A stretch of DNA of 64,000 bases from Segetibacter koreensis DSM 18137 (lineage in GTDB: Bacteria; Bacteroidota; Bacteroidia; Chitinophagales; Chitinophagaceae). The stretch covers positions 14,466-78,465 of the forward strand of contig NZ_KB893321.1 of the NCBI RefSeq assembly GCF_000374045.1, written 5' to 3'. Position numbers and translations under genes: made by a program. Below the pieces are notes generated by a model. The model had not been told where the DNA came from, made no database searches, and saw only the letters and a program-made list of their open reading frames with translations. Of this stretch, positions 8,898 to 18,187 are shown piece after piece (within the stretch, counting starts at the first letter, position 1; each line of letters starts with the position of its first letter).

Positions 8898-11800
8898 ATG
8901 CTTATGTTGGTAATTAGACAATTGCTCATCATCCCTCTTTTATTCTTTGGAACTTTGCTATTTGCTCAAAACCGTACAATTACCGGTACCGTATTGTCAA
9001 GGAGTGATAACAGTCCAATCTCTTCTGCCACTATAGCTGTTAAGGGAAGCACTAAAGGTGTTTCTGCTTCTTCCAATGGTAATTTTTCTATCAGTGTTCC
9101 GGCTGGCAAGGTGGTTTTGTCTGTAACTTCTGTTGGATTTACCCCAAAAGAAATAGAAGTTTCTCCTGATCAGAACAATATAAATGTAGCTCTGGAAGGA
9201 GAGTCAAGGCAATTGGAAGGGGTTGTTGTAACTGCTTTAGGCATTACAAGGCAAGCAAAAACTCTTGTATATGCCACTCAGACTGTAAAGCCCGCAGAGC
9301 TTACTGAAGCAAGAGATCCCAACAACATTGTGAATTCGCTGCAGGGTAAAGTTGCTAATGCAATGATTACACAAGGTTCTGGCGGCCCAGGAAGTGGGGC
9401 TCGTATTGTTTTACGTGGTAATCGGTCTATACAGGGAAGCAACAACGCTTTGATTGTTGTAGATGGTGTTCCTATCAATAATGGTACAAACAGTACAGCC
9501 GGAAGTGACTTTGGTTCGGTGCAGGGTTCGGATGGTGCTTCAAACATTAATCCCGATGATATTGAATCTGTTACTATTTTGAGGGGAGCATCTGCAGCAG
9601 CTTTATACGGAAGCCAGGCAGGAAATGGGGTTATTGTTATTACAACAAAAAAGGGTACAAAAGATAAAATTTCTGTTTCGGTTAATTCGGGTGTCGCTAC
9701 TGAAACTCCGTTTGCTTTACCTAAAGTGCAGAATGAATACGGACAAGGAAATGGCGGTAAGTTTGACAAAAGTTCCGGGGAAAGCTGGGGGGCAAAAATG
9801 ACCGGACAACCAGATAGTACTTTTTTAGGAACTGTCGCTCCTTACGCAGCCCAACCAAATAATATAAAAGATTTTTTCAGAAACGGGCTTAGTTTGAATA
9901 ATTCTGTTGGAGTATCAGGTGGAACCGAAAAAGTACAAACATATTTTTCCTATACAAATAATCTTATACAAGGTATTGTGCCGAAAAATGATCTGACGCG
10001 CCACACTGTTAATTTAAGAATTACAAACCAGATTAGTAAACGTTTCTCAACCGATGCCAAAATTACATATATAGCACAGGAGATTAAAAACAGGCCCCGG
10101 ACAGGTGAAGAGAATGCACCTGTTATTGATATTTACCAAATACCCAGAAATATAAGTACAGAGCAAGCCCAAAATTATGAATATTTAAATAACATTGGCT
10201 TACCAACCCCAACTCCATTCCCTTCATCTTTAACCTCTATTTATCAAAACGCTTATTGGGTAATTAACCGTACAGCCATTAATGAAACAAGAGACAGGGT
10301 TATGGGATTTGTCTCTGGTAAATATAAAATTACTGATTGGTTAAGCATTTCCGGCAGGGCTAACCTCGACAGAACTTTTGACAGAGGTGAAGAACAATAC
10401 TCCCAAGGTACTGTGCTTTGGCAGCAGTCCGGGGGAAATTATTCTAAAAACGAAATAATAGTTACGGCAAAATGGTTTGATGCCATGCTAGAAGGAAATA
10501 ATACAATTACCAAGGACCTGAAAGTCAATTATCGTGTTGGTGGTATTTTCCAGGATAATAAATTTGATGGAAATTATCAGGCCGCTGGTGGTTTGAATAT
10601 TACAAATAAGTTTAGCCTTAATTATGCTAAAAATCCTTCCGTAAGCGCAGGTTTCACGGAAGTTCAGACGCAATCTGTTTTTGGACAGGTGAATCTTTCT
10701 TTTAAAGATGCTATTTACCTTGATGCAAGTTTACGCAACGACTGGGACTCGCGGCTTCGCTTTCCACATACTTTCAGCTATCCTTCTATAGGTGTTTCTA
10801 CAGTGTTGTCAGACCTAATAAGCCTGCCAAAAGCTATATCATTCTTAAAAGGAAGTATAAATTATGCAGCAGTTGGTAATGGCGGAAAGTTTGGCTTATT
10901 AAATTCTGTTTACAATTATGGCCAGGGAGCGGGAAACGGTTTTTTAACCCGCAGTTCAACACTACCTATTCCGGAATTGAAGCCTGAAATTGTAAAAAAT
11001 CTGGAATTTGGGGTTGAAGCTCGCTTTGCAAGTAATCGAATTGGCTTTACTGCTACTTATTATAAAAGCAATTCAACAAATCAATTATTACAGGTTTCTC
11101 TGCCAGTTGCAACAGGATTTGCTCAACAATATATCAATGCCGGTAATATTCAAAACAAAGGGTTTGAATTAGTAGTGAATGGAACACCAGTAAAAAACAG
11201 GAACTTTAGCTGGGATGTAACATTCAATCTCGCCTTAAATCGCAGTAAGGTGGTTGCTTTAAGTGATCTGGTTAAGATTTTCTACCTCGGTGGTGGCTAC
11301 GGACGCTCAGCTACTCCCGTTATAGAAGAAGGCAAAGCATATGGCGACTTACTAGCGTTTAAATGGGCTACAAATGCACAAGGAAACCGAATTGTTACAC
11401 CTACAAATGACTCAGATGCAACGAAAGGTGGCAAACCTGTTCTTACTGCTGCGCAGGAATACATAGGCAATTTTAACCCAAAAGAAACAATTGGGTTTAC
11501 AAATACCTTTAACTACAAAGGATTTTCCTTACGGGTATTAATGGATGGCCGTATAGGTGGTACTATGGTTTCAGGAACAGAAATGAATCTGGCTTTTAGT
11601 GGTATTACGGATGGTACTCAATATAATCGTGAAGGAGGATGGAATTTAGGAGGAGTTGATGCTGACGGTAAACCGGTATCGAAAACAATCGGTGCACAGG
11701 ATTTTTGGCAGATCGCTTCTGGCAAACGGTATGGGGCAGGGGAGTTTTTTGCCTATGACGCAACAAGTTTCAGGGTAAGAGAAGCTTCATTGGGCTATGC

Positions 11801-12032
11801 TATTCCGGTTCCAGCCGCTGGTTTTATAAAAGCTGCAAAATTATCTGTTGTTGCTCGAAATCTATTCTGGTTGTACCGTGGAAGTTCTATTTTGGATATC
11901 CCTGGTATAGGAAAGCGCAAGATGTGGTTTGACCCCGATATGAGCTTAGGAAACGGCAATTACCAGGGTGTTGAGTATGGAACTTTACCTTCAACACGTA
12001 GTTTAGGTGTTAACCTGCAGCTTACTTTTTAA
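8898..12032 (+). CDS. SusC/RagA family TonB-linked outer-membrane transporter
   Basis: About 1044 residues, usual for SusC. The order is: signal peptide (ending LLFAQ), carboxypeptidase-regulatory-like domain (~25-105, with SATIAVKGSTKGVSA), a TonB-box-like segment (GVVVTALGI) before the plug, the plug (LRGNRSIQGSNNALIVVDGVPI ... DDIESVTILRGASAAALYGSQAGNGVI, split), then a 22-strand barrel ending in RSLGVNLQLTF. It imports a ligand captured by the SusD-like lipoprotein encoded 22 bases downstream. GTG 8895, ATG 8898 and ATG 8904 are all possible starts; the signal peptide is intact with each. No glycoside hydrolase lies beside it, so the ligand is unknown. Confidence 0.94.
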   Translation: MLMLVIRQLLIIPLLFFGTLLFAQNRTITGTVLSRSDNSPISSATIAVKGSTKGVSASSNGNFSISVPAGKVVLSVTSVGFTPKEIEVSPDQNNINVALEGESRQLEGVVVTALGITRQAKTLVYATQTVKPAELTEARDPNNIVNSLQGKVANAMITQGSGGPGSGARIVLRGNRSIQGSNNALIVVDGVPINNGTNSTAGSDFGSVQGSDGASNINPDDIESVTILRGASAAALYGSQAGNGVIVITTKKGTKDKISVSVNSGVATETPFALPKVQNEYGQGNGGKFDKSSGESWGAKMTGQPDSTFLGTVAPYAAQPNNIKDFFRNGLSLNNSVGVSGGTEKVQTYFSYTNNLIQGIVPKNDLTRHTVNLRITNQISKRFSTDAKITYIAQEIKNRPRTGEENAPVIDIYQIPRNISTEQAQNYEYLNNIGLPTPTPFPSSLTSIYQNAYWVINRTAINETRDRVMGFVSGKYKITDWLSISGRANLDRTFDRGEEQYSQGTVLWQQSGGNYSKNEIIVTAKWFDAMLEGNNTITKDLKVNYRVGGIFQDNKFDGNYQAAGGLNITNKFSLNYAKNPSVSAGFTEVQTQSVFGQVNLSFKDAIYLDASLRNDWDSRLRFPHTFSYPSIGVSTVLSDLISLPKAISFLKGSINYAAVGNGGKFGLLNSVYNYGQGAGNGFLTRSSTLPIPELKPEIVKNLEFGVEARFASNRIGFTATYYKSNSTNQLLQVSLPVATGFAQQYINAGNIQNKGFELVVNGTPVKNRNFSWDVTFNLALNRSKVVALSDLVKIFYLGGGYGRSATPVIEEGKAYGDLLAFKWATNAQGNRIVTPTNDSDATKGGKPVLTAAQEYIGNFNPKETIGFTNTFNYKGFSLRVLMDGRIGGTMVSGTEMNLAFSGITDGTQYNREGGWNLGGVDADGKPVSKTIGAQDFWQIASGKRYGAGEFFAYDATSFRVREASLGYAIPVPAAGFIKAAKLSVVARNLFWLYRGSSILDIPGIGKRKMWFDPDMSLGNGNYQGVEYGTLPSTRSLGVNLQLTF

Positions 12033-12054
12033 TTCTACTCATTAAAACATTTGT

Positions 12055-13644
12055 ATGAAAAAAATGAAAAAATTATTTAATATAAAATTTCCTTTTGCTC
12101 TTATTTGTTGCAGTCTCGTTTTAGCATCTTGCACCAAGAAGTACGAAGAAATTAATACCGACAGAAATACAGTGGCAACTGTTGGTGCTTCAGAATTGCC
12201 TTTCCTGTTTTCAAAAGCACAGGCAACAGCAATTCCGAATGTATGGAGTTACCAGGTTGCACAAAACCTTTTTGCTGATCAATACGCACAATATTTCGCA
12301 GACGTAGCAACTTACTTTCCTTCTGACAGGTTATTTATCAGGATGGATTGGGTTGGCGCCGCCTTCAATCCCATATACACAGATTTAGTACCCCAGTTGC
12401 AAACAATAATGCAAACAGCAGATTCCACATCTGCTGAATATGCTCTTGCAAATGTTGTATGGGTTCTTGGATTTCACAGGGTTACAGATTATTGGGGACC
12501 TATCCCTTATTTTAATGCAGGTAAGCCCGCAACATCAGTTCCTTACGACCCGCAGGATAAAATTTACGACGATTTTTTTAAAAGATTAAATGCTGCGGTA
12601 ACAGTCTTGAAAGGAAAAACAGAAGAGCAGGTCTTTGGAGGAAGTGCAGACCTTATGTATGGAGGAAATGTAAATAAATGGATTAAATTCGCAAATACGT
12701 TGAGGCTTCGTTTAGCAATGAGAATATCAAAAGTAGATCCGGAGCGTGCTAAAAGTGAAGGTGAAGCTGCAGTAGCTGCAGGTGTTTTGACAGCTAGTCC
12801 TGATGATGATGCTTATATACAAAGAAGTGAAAAGGGACAGGATTATAATGGCCTTTCCATTATGTCGGACTGGAATGAGTTTCGGATGAGTGCAGCGATG
12901 GAGTCTGTTTTAAAAGGTTACCAGGATCCGAGGATATCAGAGTATTTCCTGCCTGCGGTAAAAACAGGAACATATGAAGGGTTAAGAAATGGACTTACAT
13001 CAACACAACAAACTGAGGATATTAATAAGGCGGAATCAAATTCGCATGTTGGCCCACGCTGGACTAATCCTGATGTTTTTAAAGGTGGCAGGCCCGGTTT
13101 TCTTGCCACTCCTCAAAACGTAATGGCTACTGCTGAAGCTTATTTCTTAAGGGCAGAAGGTGCCCTGCTGGGATGGAATATGGGTGGAACTGCTAAAGAG
13201 TTATATGAAGCAGGAATTACTAATTCTATGAAGCAATGGGGGGTAGCTGATGCCACGGTAATTCAAAATTATATTAATAGTTTAAGTACCCCTATTCCAC
13301 CAAATGATTACTTAAATTCACCCGCTTTAGCAAATATTCCTGTAAAATTTGATGTTGCTGATGTAAACGTACAGGAACAACAAATTTTTCTGCAGAAGTG
13401 GCTTGCCATGTTTCCTGATGGGGCAGAGGCATGGGCGGACTATAGAAGAAGTCGCGTTTTGCCACTTTATCCTGTAGCAAATTCTGACAACCCTGATATT
13501 CCCGATCCCAAAAGTCAATGGATAAGAAGAATTCCATTCCTTCTTTCTGAAACACAAAATAATAAGGCAGCAGTTGATGCCGCTGTTCCATTACTTGGAG
13601 GACCAGACAAAGTAACTACTCCACTTTGGTGGGATAAGAATTAA
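12055..13644 (+). CDS. SusD/RagB family nutrient-binding lipoprotein
   Basis: 529 residues. A lipoprotein signal (SLVLASC) is followed by the TKKYEEINTDRN start common in SusD-like proteins. TPR-like helices follow, and the RVTDYWGPIPY segment typical of the family is present. SusD proteins sit as a lid on SusC and capture the ligand at the cell surface. The start is ATG 12055 or 12064 (both Met residues precede the same signal). It forms a two-gene unit with the SusC gene 22 bases upstream and ends at a strong terminator. Confidence 0.93.
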   Translation: MKKMKKLFNIKFPFALICCSLVLASCTKKYEEINTDRNTVATVGASELPFLFSKAQATAIPNVWSYQVAQNLFADQYAQYFADVATYFPSDRLFIRMDWVGAAFNPIYTDLVPQLQTIMQTADSTSAEYALANVVWVLGFHRVTDYWGPIPYFNAGKPATSVPYDPQDKIYDDFFKRLNAAVTVLKGKTEEQVFGGSADLMYGGNVNKWIKFANTLRLRLAMRISKVDPERAKSEGEAAVAAGVLTASPDDDAYIQRSEKGQDYNGLSIMSDWNEFRMSAAMESVLKGYQDPRISEYFLPAVKTGTYEGLRNGLTSTQQTEDINKAESNSHVGPRWTNPDVFKGGRPGFLATPQNVMATAEAYFLRAEGALLGWNMGGTAKELYEAGITNSMKQWGVADATVIQNYINSLSTPIPPNDYLNSPALANIPVKFDVADVNVQEQQIFLQKWLAMFPDGAEAWADYRRSRVLPLYPVANSDNPDIPDPKSQWIRRIPFLLSETQNNKAAVDAAVPLLGGPDKVTTPLWWDKN

Positions 13645-13660
13645 TTTCCGGTAAACAGTT

Positions 13661-13708
13661 ATGAAAGATTTCATCAAAGTAAACTCTTGATGGAATCTTT
13701 CATATTTT
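13661..13708 (+). terminator. Terminator-like hairpin closing the SusC/SusD unit
   Basis: A 17-bp stem (13661-13677 with 13687-13703) including one G-U pair, a 9-nt loop, and a weak T-rich tail (ATTTTCC). It lies 16 bases after the susD stop codon. Confidence 0.75.
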
Positions 13709-13849
13709 CCAAACATCAATAGGACCTGTGTTTAGTTCTCTGCCTCCCAGACTTTAAACTTTTTTAGTCCGAAAATTAAATTGTTTCATTGTTTATCTTT
13801 AAACATCTTTTATTTCTTCATAGAAATTTTTTAGGAGTAATAATAACTT

Positions 13850-16800
13850 ATGCTATCTCTTTTCCATAGAGCTTTTTTCTTGCTTATAATCATTGCATTT
13901 ACTGGTTGTAGAAATAATAACTCTTATTTGTTTACAAAGCTTGATAAAGATAAAACGGGAATAAAATTTCAGAATACACTATTTGAAGATGGACCATTAA
14001 ATGTGGCCAATTATATTTACTTCTACAATGGAAGTGGTGTTAGTATCGGTGATATAAATAACGATGGTTTACAGGACATCCTATTTACCGGCAATATGGT
14101 TAGAAACAGGTTGTACCTAAATAAAGGGAATTTTGAATTTGAAGATATTACTCAAAAAAGTGGGGTTGCTGAAAAACAGGGATGGTGTACAGGTGCAACA
14201 ATGGTGGATATTAACGGAGATGGAAAATTAGATATTTATATTTGTCGCAGTGCAGACATAAATCCCAGGATGAGGAAGAACCTGCTTTTTATTAATAACG
14301 GCAATTTAACTTTCAGTGAAAAAGCAGAAGAGTACGGGCTTGCCGACGCCGGTTATTCTACCCAGGCTTCTTTTTTTGATTATGATAAAGATGGCGATCT
14401 GGATTGTTTTATAATCAACCATTCACTGCAAAAATATACAGCAGGCATACAGGACAATGCAGATTTGCGTAAAGAATATAATCCTGATTTTGCCGACAAA
14501 CTTTATCAAAATAATAATAGTCATTTCATTGATGTTAGCCGGAAGGCGGGCATTGTATCCAATGTTTTTACTTTTGGTTTAGGTGTCTCAGTATCAGATA
14601 TAAATAACGACGGATGGCCTGATATATATGTCTCAAACGATTTTAATGAACATGATTATCTTTTCATCAATAATCGCAATGGCACTTTTACCGAATCCAT
14701 TTCTCAATGTATGGATGAAGTTTCACTCTATTCTATGGGTACAGATGCAGCAGATTTCGATAATGATGGGCTGATTGATATTGCCACTCTTGATATGGCG
14801 CCTGAAGATAATAAAATACAGAAAATGCATAGCGGCGCTGAAAACTTTGATAAATTTCAAAACTTGTTTAGTAAAGGCTTTTATTACCAATATAGCCGAA
14901 ATATGCTGCAGAAAAATAATGGTGATGGAACTTTTAGTGAAATAGGACAGTTAGCGCATGTTTCTAATACAGATTGGAGTTGGTCGGCTCTTTTTGGTGA
15001 TTATGATAACGATGGATACAAAGATTTACTTGTTACCAATGGTTATGTGAAAGATTATACTGACATGGATTTTTTAAAATATTCTGTTGATAGGGTAGTG
15101 CGCACAATGCATCATGATTCAGTAGATGCTATACCTGAATATATACGTAAAATGCCCACTTTGAAAATTCCTAATTATATTTTAAAAAATAATGGTAATG
15201 AAACATTTACAAAAACAAGCACGGAATGGGGGTTAGACGAGCCGGGGGTTTCATCTGGTGCAGCTTATGCAGATCTTGATAATGATGGCGACCTTGACCT
15301 GGTTATAAATAATTCGAACGATTATGCCAGCATTTACAAGAACAACAATGAAGCTATTTTAAAGAATAATTTTATACGGGTAAGATTACAAGGCAACAAA
15401 GAAAATGAAAGAGGTATTGGAGCTAAAGTAAAGGTTTTTTGCAGAGGTAATGAATACTACCAGGAGGAATTTCCCACTCGTGGTTTTCAATCTTCTGTAG
15501 ATCCGGTCCTCAATTTTGGCATTGGTAAAAATACTGCAATTGACTCGATCATTGTAATATGGCCAAATGATTCTGTTCAAAAATTTATAAGTGTAAAAGC
15601 TAATCAAATACTTACTGTTAAGATTGGAGATGCAAAAGAGAAATGGCGATATAATACTGTAATGAATAAAAAACGAGGTATTTTATCTGAAGAAACATTA
15701 TCGGAGGTACAGCATCGCGAAAACGATTTCAATGATTTTACTGTTCAATCTCTGTTGCCAAATTATCTTTCACGGCAGGGGCCATGTATCCAGGTTGCAG
15801 ATATAAATAAAGATGGACTCGAAGACTTTTTTATCGGTGGTGCAAAAAATGAATTATCAAAAATATTTATTCAAAACGCCAATAGCACCTTTACTATCAA
15901 AGAGGAACCTGCATTTCTAAAAGATGTTGCAAGTGAAGATGTTGCCGCTACTTTTTTTGATGCTGACGGGGATGGTGATAAAGATTTGTATGTAGGAAGC
16001 GGAGGGTATGAATTTGCAGAAAATGATCCGGCTTTGCAGGATAGATTATACATTAATGATGGTAAAGGGAATTTTACCAGGAAAGCAAACGCTTTACCTG
16101 ATATGCTTATAAGTACAGGGTGCGTTAAAGCCGGAGATATAGATGGAGATGGAGATGATGATTTGTTTGTAGGAGGAAGATTAGTGCCGGGAAAATATCC
16201 TGTTTCTCCAGAAAGTAAAATTTTATCAAATGATGGTAAGGGAATATTTACAGATGTAACGGCAAGCATCGCAAAGCCAATTCAAAAAATAGGAATGGTT
16301 ACTGATGCTGCGTGGATCGACATGAATAAAGATAACAAGCTTGACTTGGTGATTGTAGGTGAATGGATGCCGATAAAAGTATTTATAAATCAAAAAGGAA
16401 AATTCATTGATCAATCCTCCTCTTTTATCCACTTTAAAAGTACAGGTTGGTGGAACAGGATTAATGCGACCGATATGGATGGAGACGGTGATACTGATCT
16501 TATTGTTGGTAATTGTGGTATAAACACACAATTTCATGCAGATGAAAAAGAACCAATGACAATGTATTATAAGGATTTTGATAACAATGGTTCAATAGAT
16601 CCCGTATTGTGTTATTACATTGGCGGAGTGTCATATCCGGCTGCTTCACGCGATGATATCACAGAGCAGCTTCCCGGGTTGAAAAAGAAATTTCTTGAAT
16701 ATAAAGAGTATGCAAATGCCACCATTCATGATTTGTTTACTGAAGATCAATTAAAAGATGCAACTATATTAAAGGCGGAAACAATGCAAACTGTTTTTTT

Positions 16801-17158
16801 GGAAAACGAGGGCAGTACAGGATTTGTGCAACATAATTTGCCAATACAGGCACAATATGCACCTGTTTATGCTATTGCTGCTGCAGATGTAAATCATGAC
16901 GGAAAAAAAGATATCTTGATGGCTGGTAACAACACGTGGACAAGAATAAAATTTGGCCGTTACAGTGCTAACCACGGTATATTAATGATTGGCAATGGCA
17001 GAGGAAGTTTCAATTATTTGCCTCAACCAGCAAGCGGACTGAACATTAGAGGAAATGTGCGAAGCATGGAAGTAATTTCAGTAGGAAAGGATGTTGAAAT
17101 TATATGTGGAATAAATGATTCTGCGGCAAAAATTATTAAACAAAATAATCCTCAATAA
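13850..17158 (+). CDS. Large FG-GAP/VCBS-repeat lipoprotein with ASPIC/UnbV domain (CRTAC1-like)
   Basis: 1102 residues. A lipoprotein signal (IIAFTGC, Cys at ~20) is followed by many Ca-binding FG-GAP motifs of the DxNxDGxxD type (SIGDINNDGLQD, VDINGDGKLD, DYDKDGDLD, DFDNDGLID, DYDNDGYKD and others), which predict seven-bladed propellers. An ASPIC/UnbV module (~505-595, RVRLQGNKENERGIGAKV) lies mid-protein, followed by a second set of repeats. Proteins of this type often sit beside SusC/SusD genes in Bacteroidota and are thought to be surface or periplasmic binding scaffolds; no catalytic role is established. An AGGAG site lies 12-17 bases before ATG 13850. A CBM9-like gene follows after 21 bases. 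Confidence 0.88.
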   Translation: MLSLFHRAFFLLIIIAFTGCRNNNSYLFTKLDKDKTGIKFQNTLFEDGPLNVANYIYFYNGSGVSIGDINNDGLQDILFTGNMVRNRLYLNKGNFEFEDITQKSGVAEKQGWCTGATMVDINGDGKLDIYICRSADINPRMRKNLLFINNGNLTFSEKAEEYGLADAGYSTQASFFDYDKDGDLDCFIINHSLQKYTAGIQDNADLRKEYNPDFADKLYQNNNSHFIDVSRKAGIVSNVFTFGLGVSVSDINNDGWPDIYVSNDFNEHDYLFINNRNGTFTESISQCMDEVSLYSMGTDAADFDNDGLIDIATLDMAPEDNKIQKMHSGAENFDKFQNLFSKGFYYQYSRNMLQKNNGDGTFSEIGQLAHVSNTDWSWSALFGDYDNDGYKDLLVTNGYVKDYTDMDFLKYSVDRVVRTMHHDSVDAIPEYIRKMPTLKIPNYILKNNGNETFTKTSTEWGLDEPGVSSGAAYADLDNDGDLDLVINNSNDYASIYKNNNEAILKNNFIRVRLQGNKENERGIGAKVKVFCRGNEYYQEEFPTRGFQSSVDPVLNFGIGKNTAIDSIIVIWPNDSVQKFISVKANQILTVKIGDAKEKWRYNTVMNKKRGILSEETLSEVQHRENDFNDFTVQSLLPNYLSRQGPCIQVADINKDGLEDFFIGGAKNELSKIFIQNANSTFTIKEEPAFLKDVASEDVAATFFDADGDGDKDLYVGSGGYEFAENDPALQDRLYINDGKGNFTRKANALPDMLISTGCVKAGDIDGDGDDDLFVGGRLVPGKYPVSPESKILSNDGKGIFTDVTASIAKPIQKIGMVTDAAWIDMNKDNKLDLVIVGEWMPIKVFINQKGKFIDQSSSFIHFKSTGWWNRINATDMDGDGDTDLIVGNCGINTQFHADEKEPMTMYYKDFDNNGSIDPVLCYYIGGVSYPAASRDDITEQLPGLKKKFLEYKEYANATIHDLFTEDQLKDATILKAETMQTVFLENEGSTGFVQHNLPIQAQYAPVYAIAAADVNHDGKKDILMAGNNTWTRIKFGRYSANHGILMIGNGRGSFNYLPQPASGLNIRGNVRSMEVISVGKDVEIICGINDSAAKIIKQNNPQ

Positions 17159-17179
17159 CATACAGATCATACAATTATT

Positions 17180-17890
17180 ATGCGGATACCATTGACAATA
17201 ATCGCTCTGCTTATTTTAAATTATGTTACTGGCCAAAAACCCCAGGAACCTTTACTTGTGAGGCAATGCCATGATTTCGATGTGACGGGCAAGGGTGACA
17301 ATTTCGAATGGGGAAAGACCCGATGGAATAATTTATCTAAACTTGATTCTGGAGGCAAAAACTACGAAAGCAAATTTAAAATTCTGTATTCCTCCACCGG
17401 TATTTATTTGTTATTTAGTGGAAAGGACAACAAGATAACAACGAAATTTGACCAGGACTTTGAAAATCTTTTTGAAGGAGACGTGTTTGAAGCTTTTTTT
17501 CATACCAATACCAGGAGGCCAATTTATTTAGAATATGAAATCAATCAACTGAATAAGGAGCTGGTCTTAATCATCCCAAATTTTGGAGGAGATTTTTATG
17601 GATGGATCCCGTGGCATTATGAAAATGAACGACGAATGAAAAAGATGGTGTATGTAGATGGAGGAAAAATGGAAAAAAATGCGGTTATCAACAGTTGGCG
17701 TGCTGAACTGTTTTTTCCATATAAGCTATTCAATCCTTTAGAAAATCTTCCTCCAAAAAGTGGCACTATTTGGAATGCGAATTTTTACAGGCTGGACTAC
17801 GACAGCGGCAAAGGCATGAAGTGGTCATGGTCACCCATAAAAAATTCATTTCACGAGTTTGAAAAATTTTGGCCAATTAAATTTGAATAG
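17180..17890 (+). CDS. Exported carbohydrate-binding family 9-like protein
   Basis: 236 residues. The signal peptide ends near NYVTGQ, and the remainder is a single CBM9-like (DOMON-related) beta-sandwich: WGKTRWNNLS near the start, YSSTGIYLLFSGKD, EGDVFEAFF (the conserved acidic patch), EYEINQLN and a C-terminal MKWSWSPI/FHEFEKFWPI segment. Such stand-alone proteins are common in Bacteroidota; by analogy they bind sugars or haem-like ligands in the periplasm, but the function is unproven. It lies 21 bases after the FG-GAP lipoprotein gene, so the two are probably co-transcribed. Confidence 0.8.
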   Translation: MRIPLTIIALLILNYVTGQKPQEPLLVRQCHDFDVTGKGDNFEWGKTRWNNLSKLDSGGKNYESKFKILYSSTGIYLLFSGKDNKITTKFDQDFENLFEGDVFEAFFHTNTRRPIYLEYEINQLNKELVLIIPNFGGDFYGWIPWHYENERRMKKMVYVDGGKMEKNAVINSWRAELFFPYKLFNPLENLPPKSGTIWNANFYRLDYDSGKGMKWSWSPIKNSFHEFEKFWPIKFE

Positions 17891-18187
17891 CATACAAATT
17901 AACTCCTCATTTATTTCCTTAAAATTGCAATATAAGATTGGTTGAAAAAGTTTATCCCACTTTGTTTACTTAAAGGGTATTTAAAACTTTGTTGAATTCA
18001 ATATTGATACTTCACAGCATGCAAAAATTATTAGAAAAGCTTACATTGTGATTGTTATTTCTTATAACAAACTCCTCATGCACCTTTTGTAAAGGTTTTT
18101 TAAAAAAGGGCGGGGAGTTTGAAAAGAATAATTGTCTTTCAGATTTTTAATATAGTAGTTGATAAATATAAAAATGTAGTACTTATA
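17891..18187. other. Intergenic region before the SelA-like gene
   Basis: About 300 AT-rich bases with no gene or clear promoter box. An in-frame upward extension to TTG 18119 exists but would bury the twin-arginine signal. Confidence 0.4.

Noticed and set aside
9278-9769. 163-residue minus-strand frame
   Set aside because: Fully antisense to a well-supported SusC gene, with no signal, domain or promoter.
15871-16269. 132-residue minus-strand frame
   Set aside because: Antisense to FG-GAP repeats; the Ser/Pro-rich content mirrors the Asp/Gly repeat codons of the real gene.
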